DNA from: a bacterium 1XD21-70
GTDB taxonomy: Bacteria > Bacillota > Clostridia > Lachnospirales > Lachnospiraceae
Direction of reading: 5' to 3'
Length of the DNA: 64,000 nt
NCBI GenBank assembly: GCA_003669055.1
Contig: RAYB01000014.1
Coordinates: 1 to 64,000, forward strand
Made by a program: the position numbers and the translations under genes. The notes below the pieces were generated by a model, which was not told the origin of the DNA, made no database searches, and worked only from the letters and a program-made list of their open reading frames with translations. How positions within the stretch are numbered: the first letter of the stretch is position 1; every line of letters begins with the position of its first letter. Shown here piece after piece: positions 1 to 7,824 of the stretch.

Positions 1-114
1 GAATAACCAAGGATATGCTACAATCCCGGTAAGGAAAGTCAGAGAGCAAAAGGCGGCTTACCCTCCAAAGCGGAGGGTTTTACCCTCCGGACGGAAGAAA
101 GGAGGGTGATGCGG

Positions 115-204
115 ATGGTTACATATGCTGAACTGTTTCAGTTTTGTATCTTTATCGTTGCCCTGGTTGGGTTGTGTTATACAATCTTCAGGGGAAAGAA
201 ATAG
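115..204 (+). CDS. Small holin-like type I toxin, copy 1
   Basis: This is a 29-residue peptide beginning MVTYAEL, with one hydrophobic stretch at about residues 8-23 and a basic tail ending FRGKK. That matches the general build of the small membrane toxins of Firmicutes type I systems (TxpA/BsrG-like, putative holin-like toxin). The ATG at 115 was chosen over the one at 109 because GGAGGG at 101-106 is 8 bases from it, while the earlier ATG is too close. CCCTCC at 61-66 and 83-88 can pair with GGAGGG at 72-77 or with the ribosome-binding site at 101-106, so translation is probably blocked by leader folding. Family membership is inferred from size, topology and locus layout, not from a search. 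Confidence 0.72.
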   Translation: MVTYAELFQFCIFIVALVGLCYTIFRGKK

Positions 205-297
205 CCGCCACTACCACCAATAGTGACGGCTGATGCTATAAAGCATTAAGTATCGATTGCTTTGAGGGTAGGCCGCTTCTCTGGCTTTCCCCTTCTG
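180..297 (-). ncRNA. Putative antisense RNA antitoxin, copy 1
   Basis: A minus-strand promoter at 331-303 (TTGAAA, 17-base spacer, TATAGT) would start a transcript near 296 that runs back into the 3' end of the toxin gene. The inverted repeat at about 203-230, followed on the minus strand by a short T-rich run, is the likely stop. A convergent RNA overlapping the toxin 3' end is the arrangement of TxpA/RatA and BsrG/SR4. The ends are estimates. Confidence 0.6.
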
Positions 298-302
298 TCT
301 AG

Positions 303-331
303 ACTATAACATATTTGGGTTATGGTTTCAA
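303..331 (-). promoter_or_regulatory. Promoter of antisense RNA, copy 1
   Basis: On the minus strand TTGAAA (331-326) and TATAGT (308-303) are separated by exactly 17 bases, close to the vegetative consensus. It faces the toxin gene. Confidence 0.75.
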
Positions 332-494
332 CTGTTTTATGTGGATATGAGAAATCCTTTTATTCTGCAATGAGGAAGAGGGGGGTATCCATTAGTTGAG
401 CCGCAGACATCTGGCGCTTTCGTCACCGTTATTTCCGCAAGGCAGTACACTAGCTGTTTTTCTTCATTCATTGGGATGCATGGCGAAAAAGAGA

Positions 495-523
495 TTGTCG
501 AATAACCAAGGATATGCTACAAT
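495..523 (+). promoter_or_regulatory. Promoter of toxin copy 2
   Basis: TTGTCG (495-500), a 17-base spacer and TACAAT (518-523), with a TG one base upstream of the -10 (extended -10). The same -10 is present at 19-24 for copy 1, whose -35 is cut off by the window edge. The start should fall near 530, giving an 80-base structured leader. Confidence 0.7.
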
Positions 524-613
524 CCCGGTAAGGAAAGTCAGAGAGCAAAAGGCGGCTTACCCTCCAAAGCGGAGGGGCTTACCCTCCGGACAGAAGAAAG
601 GAGGGTGATGCGG

Positions 614-703
614 ATGGTTACATATGCTGAATTGTTTCAGTTTTGTATCTTTATCGTTGCCCTGGTTGGGTTGTGCTACACAATCTTCAGGGGAAAGAAA
701 TAG
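614..703 (+). CDS. Small holin-like type I toxin, copy 2
   Basis: Its 29-residue peptide is the same as that of copy 1, because the base changes are silent (for example CTG to TTG and TGT TAT to TGC TAC). GGAGGG at 600-605 is the ribosome-binding site for the ATG at 614. CCCTCC at 560-565 and 582-587 and a spare GGAGGG at 571-576 allow alternative pairings that hide or free it. Silent differences with an unchanged protein suggest that the peptide is under selection. Confidence 0.72.
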   Translation: MVTYAELFQFCIFIVALVGLCYTIFRGKK

Positions 704-792
704 CCGCCACTACTGCAATAGTGACGGCGGCCTCATAAGAGGTTAGTCAGTTATCATTGAGGGTAGGCCGCTTCTCTGGCTTTCCCCTTCTG
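685..792 (-). ncRNA. Putative antisense RNA antitoxin, copy 2
   Basis: Promoter at 826-798 on the minus strand (TTGAAA, 17 bases, TATAGT) gives an expected start near 791. The RNA would cross the hairpin at about 703-731 and overlap the last codons of the toxin gene. The stretch just before the hairpin differs from copy 1 (735-760 against 232-262), so each antisense RNA may prefer its own target. The ends are estimates. Confidence 0.6.
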
Positions 793-797
793 TCTAG

Positions 798-826
798 ACT
801 ATAACATATTTGGGTTATGGTTTCAA
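798..826 (-). promoter_or_regulatory. Promoter of antisense RNA, copy 2
   Basis: TTGAAA (826-821), 17 bases, TATAGT (803-798) on the minus strand, identical to the copy 1 promoter. Confidence 0.75.
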
Positions 827-894
827 CTGTTTTTTCTGCCCTCAGCGGACAAACCATGCGTCCCCTTGTCCCCTGAGGGTGGCAGTCCCCAATA

Positions 895-927
895 ATAAAA
901 AAGCCAAAAGCCTGCTTTTGGCAGGCT
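895..927 (-). terminator. Intrinsic terminator of the regulator at 970-2970
   Basis: On the minus strand a 7-bp stem (AGCCTGC with GCAGGCT, bases 927-909) with a 5-base loop is followed by TTTTGGCTTTTTT. It lies about 40 bases past the stop codon of the minus-strand gene. Confidence 0.7.
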
Positions 928-969
928 CGAATCAATAAGCCTGCCTGGCTTGCAAAAAAGCAGGAGAAC

Positions 970-2970
970 TCACCCGCCCCGCACCAAAAGCGCCAGCCCC
1001 TCCTCCGTGATCTCACAGCCTCCCTTGGTGCGGTGAACCAGGATGAGTTCCTGGTCAGACAGTTCCTTTAACAGCCCCCGCAGCTTTCCGTCACTGATCT
1101 GGGCGCCGGATTCTGACAGGGCTTTTTGTATGGAGGCGCGCCCGCTTTTGGGCGTGTTTTTTATGATGGTAAGAACCTGGCGCTTGAGGGCAGTCAGATT
1201 ATCTCCGGTGTTGGCCAGGCTGTCCCGGATGTAGGAGGGAAGCTGGGAGAGGATTAGGGGGTGGGCAGCGTAAAGGGAGGAAAAATACTGAGCCAGGTTC
1301 ATGAGTTCCTTCACATTGCCCGGGTAGTCGTAACTTAGCAGGAACTGGTACAGGCTTTTGGAGAGGATTGCATCCATCTGAAAGGGGGAGTGGTGGAACA
1401 GGCTGCGGAAAAAATGTTCCAGCAACAGGGGGATGTCCTCCCGGCGTTCCTTTAAGGGGATGGTATCCAGCACTGCTGTGCTGAGATGGAAAAACAGGTT
1501 TTCCTGGAAAGCATTTTCCTGTACCAGGGAGTATAAGTTGGGGGCAGAGGTGGCGATTACCCGGATGTCCCAGGAACGCTGGGGGAGCAGGGAGTCGCTG
1601 GCCGTATTCTGAAGGAGCTGCGCCAGGAAATCCTGCATCTTCGGGGACAGCTTTTCGATGTGGTCTACCAGGAGCGTTCCGTGGTTGGCGGCTTCCAGGA
1701 TCTCGGGCAGGTCGCAGCCGGACAGGGTGAGCAACTGGTTGAGGCTGACAAAGGGGCAGCGGCGCCTGCTCGAACTTTGGTGGATGGCTTTGGCCAGCAT
1801 CTTTTTCTGGGTTCCGCTCTCCCCCTGAATCAGTACAGGAAAGTCGTAGAGGGAAAGCCTCCTGGCATAAGAGAGCACCTCCTGGAAACGCTCAGAAACC
1901 GTAACCAGGTTGGAAAAGCTGCTGCGCTGCCGCTCAATGGGGGAGGTGTCTGGTTCCTGCCCCTGGGAGAGCGCCGGATCGGAAAGCAGGGGGGGCGCAT
2001 TGATATCAGTTTCCTGATTGACAGCGGGCTTGCTGGTCAGCAGACAGACACGGGTGTGGTTGGGGAAGGACAGTTCCATGACGCTTAACAGCATGGGGAC
2101 ATCCATGTGGTTGGCAATCCGGTAATCAGCAGTCTGGTTGAACAGGATTCTGGAATAGGCATGGGGAAGGCAATGGGAGAAGGGAGTTCCGATGCCCTGC
2201 TTTTTGGAAAAGCCCCAGTCCTTTGAAAAATGCTTGTTTACCGCCATGATGGTTCCGCCTTCGTCCAGGAGGCAGACGGCAAAAGGCAGGTTGGAGACCG
2301 TGGCCAACAAAAGCTGCTGGGAAAATACAAAGCTGCTGTAGTAGCTTCCGGCGGTCTTTACCACCTTTAAGATGTGGGAAATGTAATTTCTGGTAATCTG
2401 GTTGCCCAGCCTGGCAGGCAAATGAAACAAAACACACAGTTCATTGATGGTGGAAATGTCGATAATCCGGTTGCCGATGTTGATGACATTGCGGATATGG
2501 CCGGGAACCAGCCGGGGTTCTCCTACGGTGATGGCATAGCGGATGGAAAGGTCGGTCTCCTGGGTCTCGGAGGAGTAGGGGATAAACTGGTACTGGCTGA
2601 GGCCGAACTCTTCAAACTGCTGGATGGTGCTTAGGGTGGAGTCAAAAAAGTCATTGACCACATAGACCTTTTCCCCTGGGGGGATGCGGATAATCTGGTC
2701 TAAAAAGGCATGGTTGAAGGTTCGGGTGCAGACAATCTGACTGATGGAGCCCGGGATAGGGATGGAAAATTCGTCCTGAACCTTGGTGCTGGAAAAAAGG
2801 ACACACTGGTAGGGAAGAAGCTGGGAACTGTCTGTGATGTCTGAGGGGGCGCTGGTGTCAAAAAGGATATGGTCTCCTAAGACGGAATGGAGATAATCCT
2901 GGAATTCGATACGGATGTAGGGGTTGATGCAGATGATCAGCACGTGTGGTTTTTTCTGGGAAAGGGACAT
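970..2970 (-). CDS. AAA+ regulator of sigma-54 activator type, degenerate
   Basis: This is a 666-residue protein. The N-terminal part (about 1-200) resembles a PrpR-type sensor, a PAS-like segment follows (about 215-330), then an AAA+ domain (about 360-590) and a winged-helix-like C-terminus instead of the usual Fis helix-turn-helix. The fold is recognisable from segments such as YPGNVKEL, but Walker A reads GESGTQKK (a glycine replaced by Gln), Walker B reads LLVDHIEKL (Glu replaced by His) and the GAFTGA loop that contacts sigma-54 is missing. It therefore probably does not hydrolyse ATP or activate sigma-54. AGGAGG lies 6 bases before the ATG at 2970. It is the nearest regulator to the peptide operon, but that link is only inferred. 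Confidence 0.8.
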   Translation of the reverse strand: MSLSQKKPHVLIICINPYIRIEFQDYLHSVLGDHILFDTSAPSDITDSSQLLPYQCVLFSSTKVQDEFSIPIPGSISQIVCTRTFNHAFLDQIIRIPPGEKVYVVNDFFDSTLSTIQQFEEFGLSQYQFIPYSSETQETDLSIRYAITVGEPRLVPGHIRNVINIGNRIIDISTINELCVLFHLPARLGNQITRNYISHILKVVKTAGSYYSSFVFSQQLLLATVSNLPFAVCLLDEGGTIMAVNKHFSKDWGFSKKQGIGTPFSHCLPHAYSRILFNQTADYRIANHMDVPMLLSVMELSFPNHTRVCLLTSKPAVNQETDINAPPLLSDPALSQGQEPDTSPIERQRSSFSNLVTVSERFQEVLSYARRLSLYDFPVLIQGESGTQKKMLAKAIHQSSSRRRCPFVSLNQLLTLSGCDLPEILEAANHGTLLVDHIEKLSPKMQDFLAQLLQNTASDSLLPQRSWDIRVIATSAPNLYSLVQENAFQENLFFHLSTAVLDTIPLKERREDIPLLLEHFFRSLFHHSPFQMDAILSKSLYQFLLSYDYPGNVKELMNLAQYFSSLYAAHPLILSQLPSYIRDSLANTGDNLTALKRQVLTIIKNTPKSGRASIQKALSESGAQISDGKLRGLLKELSDQELILVHRTKGGCEITEEGLALLVRGG

Positions 2971-3046
2971 AGGCGGCCTCCTGGCTGTTGGTAAATGGAT
3001 GATGGTTCTTTGCTTGTCCGGAAGTTTTGCCGGAATCCTGGTTTTT

Positions 3047-3075
3047 ATTATACTTCCTAATTTTTTTTATGTCTA
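3047..3075 (-). promoter_or_regulatory. Promoter of the degenerate AAA+ regulator
   Basis: Minus strand TAGACA (3075-3070), 17-base spacer, TATAAT (3052-3047). The start would be near 3040, about 70 bases ahead of the coding region. Confidence 0.6.
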
Positions 3076-3116
3076 TATCCGGATTTTATTTCCGCAGGCA
3101 ATGAGTCAGTACAATT

Positions 3117-3323
3117 TTGAGAACCTTGATACTGACCGGAGAATTATGGACATATCTTGCAGACCTGAACGAACAGGCACAGGAACGGTTAGGCACCATC
3201 ATGGAGCAGATGAAAACAGCCGAGGGTGTAACCGAGGAAGTGAAGCGTACCCGTCAAATGGAATGGGTGCAGCGTTGCAATAACATTCACAACCGGACAG
3301 AAGAAATATTCATAATGGTATAG
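3117..3323 (+). pseudogene. TnpV-like transposon protein, C-terminal remnant
   Basis: The 68 residues include GELWTYLADLNEQAQ and EGVTEEVKRTRQMEW, which match the C-terminal half of TnpV, a small protein carried by clostridial transposons. The N-terminal half is absent, the only start is a TTG with no ribosome-binding site, and the end runs into unrelated sequence. No terminal repeats or transposase are visible nearby. It marks a past insertion between the regulator and the peptide operon. Confidence 0.65.
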
Positions 3324-3453
3324 TAGAATGATTATGACAAATAAGAATTTGTAAGGAAATATAAGGAAATTTTTATGGTATCCAGACAGTGGTTCTTTTA
3401 TAATGATAATAGAAATGTTGTTTTGCAGCGAAAAAGTGCAGAAAGGCGGTACT

Positions 3454-4245
3454 ATGATAAGCAAAAAATTATTTATGACTTTAGGGCTTTCCTGCCTGCT
3501 TCTGGTCGGCTGTCAGACTGCACACAAGACAGTGCCGGAATCAAGCACTCTTACCTCCACAGGTTATGCTTCCGAAGAGGTACAACTAATCTCTCTTTTT
3601 TATGACAGCGCTCTGTATCTGTACAATGACAATGGCTTTGGCCTTCCAAAAGAGGAAAGCTGGGAATTTTTAGGTCAGGTAGCTTTTGTGAATAATTTGG
3701 AATTTCCCACGGAAGATTTCTGGGGCACTCATTTAAACGTGGGTCAGGAAGTTTACTGGGATCCGAAAATTCCTCAAAAATTATATGTAAAATACGACTC
3801 TGGTTTCGCACTCTTTGAAGCAGAGGAAACGAAAAAGGAAGAAACTACAGAGATTGTGTTAGAAATTATACGAAATTTGGGTGCTGATACCACAAATATA
3901 AAGATTGATTATGGAACTTCGTCTATTTATACGAAAGCGGAAATGGATGCAGCGATAGAATTGATTAAAAAGGAATTCAGTACCTGGGATGGATGTGAGC
4001 TGCACAGTATTTCATATTCAACAGATGATGAATGCAGTGAATCCAATATTGCATGGATGAACAAAATGGAAAAGGCGACTGATGCAGAGGAAACTTTTAC
4101 GCAATGTATTATGTTTAAGAGTAACTTCCATTCTCCGCTGAATGGTGGCAGCGGATTCAACCCGGATGAAGAATATACCGATTGGCAATGGTGGTTAGCC
4201 CGTTCTGAAGGTGGACAATGGAAACTGATGACCTATGGATATTAA
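3454..4245 (+). CDS. Predicted lipoprotein of unknown function
   Basis: The product is 263 residues and starts at the ATG at 3454, which follows AAAGGCGG; an earlier in-frame start at 3403 has no signal peptide. A lipoprotein signal (MISKKLFMTLGLS, lipobox LLVGC with Cys20) directs it to the outer face of the membrane. The mature part is acidic and ends in a segment with WDGC, ASNI-like and DWQWWLARS motifs that I recall from uncharacterised clostridial lipoproteins. The gene is more AT-rich than its neighbours and sits between two gene remnants, so it may have been acquired. No function is claimed. Confidence 0.7.
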   Translation: MISKKLFMTLGLSCLLLVGCQTAHKTVPESSTLTSTGYASEEVQLISLFYDSALYLYNDNGFGLPKEESWEFLGQVAFVNNLEFPTEDFWGTHLNVGQEVYWDPKIPQKLYVKYDSGFALFEAEETKKEETTEIVLEIIRNLGADTTNIKIDYGTSSIYTKAEMDAAIELIKKEFSTWDGCELHSISYSTDDECSESNIAWMNKMEKATDAEETFTQCIMFKSNFHSPLNGGSGFNPDEEYTDWQWWLARSEGGQWKLMTYGY

Positions 4246-4250
4246 AGAAT

Positions 4251-4547
4251 CTACAAGTTTAAGTATATTAATATGAAAAGAGTTAAAAAAATTGAAGTTT
4301 TCCGCTCTTGTATTTCATTTTTCACGTGGCTTGGCGGTGCAATCATGGCTTCACAGAAAATGCGCTGATAAGCCAGCTGTTCTTTTCCATCTCCGTTTAT
4401 TTCCTGCATTTTTTGGGTAAGATGTTCTTTGAGCATAAGAAAACATTCTTCTACACAAGACAGGAATAAATCATCTTTTGTGCGGAAGTAATGGTAGATG
4501 ATGCCTTTGGAAATCCCCTGGGCAGCATAAATAGGCCAATTGGTCAA
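4251..4547 (-). pseudogene. TetR family regulator, internal fragment
   Basis: The reading frame contains GISKGIIYHYFRTKDDLFL, the recognition helix and following helix of TetR DNA-binding domains, then about 50 residues of a helical ligand domain (CVEECFLMLKEHL). The first half of the helix-turn-helix is lost and the usual 190-residue length is not reached. There is no ribosome-binding site. It is read as a broken gene. Confidence 0.65.
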
Positions 4548-4686
4548 TATTGTTCTTTTGGGATTTGTTTGCGGGAGAAGGGAGTGGATTTGGGCTGATT
4601 ATATATAAAAATGAACGATAAATCTACCTAATTACTTAATAAAATTAAAAGGCGAGAAAAAAGGGTGTAAATTTCAGCACTTTACT

Positions 4687-4715
4687 TTGACAAAGAAGGA
4701 GTGCGCAATTAGAAT
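4687..4715 (+). promoter_or_regulatory. Promoter of the peptide-use operon
   Basis: TTGACA (4687-4692), 17 bases, TAGAAT (4710-4715), one base from consensus. Transcription should start near 4722, about 97 bases ahead of oppA. No second promoter of similar quality is seen before 13855. Confidence 0.75.
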
Positions 4716-4722
4716 AATAAGA

Positions 4723-4767
4723 TAGCAAAACGAAGGCTTTTCTGGAAAAAGTTGCCTTTGCTTTTTT
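4723..4767 (+). terminator. Terminator-like hairpin in the operon leader
   Basis: AGCAA/TTGCT and AGGC/GCCT can pair with a small bulge (about 4724-4762) and are followed by TTTTTT. The structure begins within a few bases of the expected transcript start. It could be an attenuator or just a stabilising 5' stem; no competing antiterminator was identified. Confidence 0.45.
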
Positions 4768-4818
4768 ATTGCTTGCTTGTATTTCATATTCGGGAAGAAT
4801 AAGATTAGGAGGAGTTTT

Positions 4819-6513
4819 ATGAGAAAGACAGGAAAGAAGTTGTATGCACTGCTGTTGGCAGTGTCCATGGCAGCCCTGACTGCCTGCGGAGGCGGTTCCG
4901 GCGATTCGGGTTCTGGTTCCGGGACAGCCGGTTCTACGGCAGCCCCGGCGGCCGGCGGTGAAACCCAGGCTCAGGCGGAGATCGCAGAAGGGGCATCGGT
5001 TTCCCAGGAGACTGATATTGTGGCAGCAGTCAATGTGGACTTTACCACCATGGATCCCATGGACACCAGCGATACCTTGTCCGGCGGTATCCAGCGTATG
5101 ATTTCTGACAGCTTGTTTGGATTTGATGACGATATGGGGATTATTCCCATGCTGGCTACCGGCTATGAGGCCAATGACAATGCCACAGAGTTTACCATCA
5201 CCCTGCGGGAAGGCATTTCCTTTACGGACGGCACTCCCTGGGATGCGGATGCAGCCCTGGCCAATTTTGCCAAGTGGGATGACGAGTCTTTAGGGCTTAA
5301 GAGAACTACCTTCCTCTGCAATGTGCTGGATACCTTTGAGAAGGTGGACGACTATACCATCAAAGTAAAGCTGACCGAGCCTTTCGGCGCTTTCATCAGC
5401 AACCTGGCTCATCCTGCCTGTGTGATCATGAGCCCCAAGACCATTGAGGCCGGTGTGGAGGAGTGTGCCAGGAATCCGGTGGGAACCGGACAGTATAAGT
5501 TTGTGGAATGGATTGAGGGCGACCATCTGACCCTGGAACTGAACAAGGACTGGTGGGGCTATAATGCAGAGATCTGCGGCGGCACGGCTCTGGCAGATGC
5601 AGACGCAGGCTTTAAGACCATTACCTTTAAGCCGGTTCCGGAGAGTGCCACCCGTGTGGCTATGATTCAGTCCGGGGATGCCCAGTTAATCTGGCCGATT
5701 CCAACAGAGAGTGTGTCTGTGCTGGAGAGCGACCCCAATGTGACCTCCTACCGGGATGACGGTATTGTGGTTCGCTATCTGATGATGAATACCCAGAAGG
5801 AACCGCTGAATAACGTGAAGGTTCGCCAGGCTATGGACTATGCGGTTAACAAGGAAGCATACATTCAGGTTGTAGATAACGGGATGTCGGCTGTGGCTAC
5901 TTCCATCATCGGGCCGGCAGTTCAGTACTATAAGGGAAATGAGGCCCGTCCCTATGACCCGGAGAAGGCCAAGGCACTTCTGGCAGAGGCCGGATATCCG
6001 GATGGGTTTACCACCTCTTTGATGTATGCCAACACCACGGCAAACCAGAAGCGTGCCGAGTTCTTAAAGCAGCAGCTGGAGCAGGTAGGCATTACCCTGG
6101 AACTGAAGGGCATGGAGAGTGCGGTTCTGAACCAGAAGATTCAGGATGTGGATGTTCCCGGCTCTGAGGCTGAGGTGGAGTGCTACATCATCGGATGGTC
6201 TCCCTCCACAGGTGATGCGGACTGGGGAATCCGTCCTCTGGTGGCGATTGAGTCTGAGCCGCCTATGAGTTACAATATCTGCTATTTTGAGAATGAGGAG
6301 CTGGAGGGCTACATCAAGACCGGCCTGGAGAGTGCAGATGACGCTACCCGGAAGGAAGCGTATGAGAAGGCTCAGGATCTGCTGTTTGAGGAGATGCCCA
6401 TGCTGTACTTAAGCCTGGAGTCCAATACCTGGGCTACCGGAGCGAAGCTGCAGAATGTAAAGATTTATCCGGATGGCGCTATTAATATGAAGAACGCAAA
6501 AATGGCGAATTAA
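4819..6513 (+). CDS. oppA: Oligopeptide ABC transporter, substrate-binding lipoprotein
   Basis: The 564-residue extracellular solute-binding protein is of family 5 (SBP_bac_5). It has a lipoprotein signal with lipobox LTAC (Cys23), a Gly/Ser/Ala-rich linker to about residue 65, then the binding domain with typical segments such as DGTPWDADAAL and NNVKVRQAMDYAVNKEAY. It is anchored outside the membrane and hands peptides to the permease encoded downstream. AGGAGG lies 5 bases before ATG 4819. The gene is first in the operon and is followed by a terminator, so it is probably made in excess over the membrane parts. Peptide is the likely substrate because of the peptidase genes downstream; nickel or sugar binding cannot be excluded from sequence alone. 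Confidence 0.9.
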   Translation: MRKTGKKLYALLLAVSMAALTACGGGSGDSGSGSGTAGSTAAPAAGGETQAQAEIAEGASVSQETDIVAAVNVDFTTMDPMDTSDTLSGGIQRMISDSLFGFDDDMGIIPMLATGYEANDNATEFTITLREGISFTDGTPWDADAALANFAKWDDESLGLKRTTFLCNVLDTFEKVDDYTIKVKLTEPFGAFISNLAHPACVIMSPKTIEAGVEECARNPVGTGQYKFVEWIEGDHLTLELNKDWWGYNAEICGGTALADADAGFKTITFKPVPESATRVAMIQSGDAQLIWPIPTESVSVLESDPNVTSYRDDGIVVRYLMMNTQKEPLNNVKVRQAMDYAVNKEAYIQVVDNGMSAVATSIIGPAVQYYKGNEARPYDPEKAKALLAEAGYPDGFTTSLMYANTTANQKRAEFLKQQLEQVGITLELKGMESAVLNQKIQDVDVPGSEAEVECYIIGWSPSTGDADWGIRPLVAIESEPPMSYNICYFENEELEGYIKTGLESADDATRKEAYEKAQDLLFEEMPMLYLSLESNTWATGAKLQNVKIYPDGAINMKNAKMAN

Positions 6514-6601
6514 CAAAAAGCCGGAAAATGCCGTGCTGGCACAGGGATGTGTTTTGCCGGTGCCGGCAGGCGGGAAAGCTGCCAGGTTAATTTGATGTTT
6601 C

Positions 6602-6645
6602 AGGCGCTGCAAGGCTGTAGGTTCAGTTTGCAGCGCCTTTTGTTT
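6602..6645 (+). terminator. Internal terminator between oppA and oppB
   Basis: AGGCGCTGCAA (6602-6612) pairs with TTGCAGCGCCT (6628-6638) and is followed by TTTGTTT. Partial read-through would give much oppA message and less of the downstream genes, a common pattern for transporters. No promoter was recognised between it and oppB. Confidence 0.75.
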
Positions 6646-6722
6646 CCTTTCCGGGAAACTTCCTTCTATAATGCCCAATGTGAAATATTTGTTGCCTGAA
6701 AACAGTAAGGAGATGAGAGAAA

Positions 6723-7643
6723 ATGTTGCGATATACCTTAAAGCGAATCGTGGGGGTGCTTCCCACTCTGATCATAGTAGTAACCTTTGTGTTCTTTTTT
6801 GTCCGGATGATTCCCGGCGACCCGGCCCGTCTGGTGGCGGGAGAGCAGGCTACCCTGGATGCCGTGGAGGCGGTGAGGGTTCAGCTTGGCCTGGATAAGC
6901 CTATCCACATCCAGTATCTTAAGTATGTGGGCGGCCTTTTGCGGGGAGATTTGGGGATGTCTTTGCGGACGAAACGGCCGGTGCTTACGGAGGTGGCGGC
7001 ACGGTATGGCAATACCATGGCCCTGACCTTTGCCAGCCTGATATGGAGTACCATTGTGGGGGTGATTTTAGGGGTCTGGTCAGGGAAAAACCGGGGCAAA
7101 TGGCAGGATTTCACAGGCATGACCCTGGCAGTGTCCGGCATTTCCCTGCCCAACTTCTGGATAGGGTTCCTTTTGATTATGTTCTTTTCTGTGAAGCTGC
7201 GCTGGCTCCCTACCACAGGTGTGGGAAGCTGGAAAAACCTGGTTCTCCCGGCCATTGCACTTGGCACCAGCATTGCGGCGATCATTGCGCGGTTTACCCG
7301 TTCTTCCATTGTGGAGGTGCTGAAGGAGGATTATATCCGCACGGCCAGAGCCAAGGGTCTGAGGGAAAAGACCGTGACCTGGGGGCATGCCTTCCGCAAT
7401 TCCATGATTTCCGTGGTCACGGTGGTGGGGCTTCAGTTTGGCTTCCTGCTGGGCGGTTCTGTGGTCACGGAGGCAGTATTTGCTTACCCGGGGCTGGGGC
7501 AGCTTCTGGTGGAGTCGGTGAATTACCGGGATTATCCGGCCATACAGTCCCTGATTTTGATTTTCTCGCTGCAGTTTATTATTATTAATCTGATTGTGGA
7601 TATCCTCTATGCGATTCTCAATCCGGAAATCAAGCTGTCGTAG
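6723..7643 (+). CDS. oppB: Oligopeptide ABC transporter permease OppB
   Basis: This 306-residue inner-membrane permease of the DppB/OppB type has about six membrane segments. The N-terminus (LKRIVGVLPTLIIVVTFVF) and the segment MIPGDPARL are typical, and the cytoplasmic loop YIRTARAKGL (about residues 200-210) is the EAA motif that docks on the ATPases. AAGGAGATG lies before the ATG at 6723. It pairs with OppC to form the channel. Confidence 0.92.
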   Translation: MLRYTLKRIVGVLPTLIIVVTFVFFFVRMIPGDPARLVAGEQATLDAVEAVRVQLGLDKPIHIQYLKYVGGLLRGDLGMSLRTKRPVLTEVAARYGNTMALTFASLIWSTIVGVILGVWSGKNRGKWQDFTGMTLAVSGISLPNFWIGFLLIMFFSVKLRWLPTTGVGSWKNLVLPAIALGTSIAAIIARFTRSSIVEVLKEDYIRTARAKGLREKTVTWGHAFRNSMISVVTVVGLQFGFLLGGSVVTEAVFAYPGLGQLLVESVNYRDYPAIQSLILIFSLQFIIINLIVDILYAILNPEIKLS

Positions 7644-7676
7644 GGGAGTGAGCATCGAGCATCTGAGATGTGTGAC

Positions 7677-7824
7677 AGGATGTCCGGGAAACGTGGGGAA
7701 TAAGGAGGAAACCCCCTGCGGGGATACCAGGATGTCCAAAAAGCATGGACAATAAGGAGGAGACCCCCTGCGGGGGTACCAGGATGTCCAGAAAAGCGTG
7801 GACAATAAGGAGGAAACAAAAGCC
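7677..7824. repeat. 52-bp tandem repeats carrying ribosome-binding sites
   Basis: Three units begin at 7677, 7729 and 7781 (period exactly 52; the last is 44 bases). Each starts AGGATGTCC and contains AATAAGGAGG; the first two also contain a CCCCCTGCGGGG hairpin. The third unit supplies the ribosome-binding site of oppC. In the other two AAGGAGG is followed by no suitable start codon. The repeats fill the whole gap between oppB and oppC. Confidence 0.9.

Larger units (their letters stand above)
1..835. repeat. Tandem duplication of a type I toxin-antitoxin locus
   Basis: Bases 1-340 are nearly identical to bases 500-835 (period 499). Each copy holds the same parts in the same order: a plus-strand -10 element, a leader with two CCCTCC/GGAGGG pairs, a 29-residue membrane peptide gene, a GC-rich hairpin and a convergent minus-strand promoter. 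Bases 341-499 are unique and I see no gene there. The first copy begins at base 1, so its -35 element lies outside the window and more copies may exist upstream. The near identity points to a recent duplication or to gene conversion. Confidence 0.85.

Noticed and set aside
747-1016. 89-residue minus-strand frame over the regulator terminator
   Set aside because: It runs through the antisense promoter and terminator and has no ribosome-binding site or recognisable fold.
4741-4760. A sigma-54 promoter ahead of oppA (TGG and TTGC)
   Set aside because: The spacing is 8 bases between GG and GC rather than 10, and the nearby regulator lacks the sigma-54 contact loop; the TTGACA/TAGAAT promoter is far better.
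7677-7824. Repeats considered as a CRISPR array
   Set aside because: Units of 52 bases are contiguous without variable spacers and lie in an operon; no cas genes are present.
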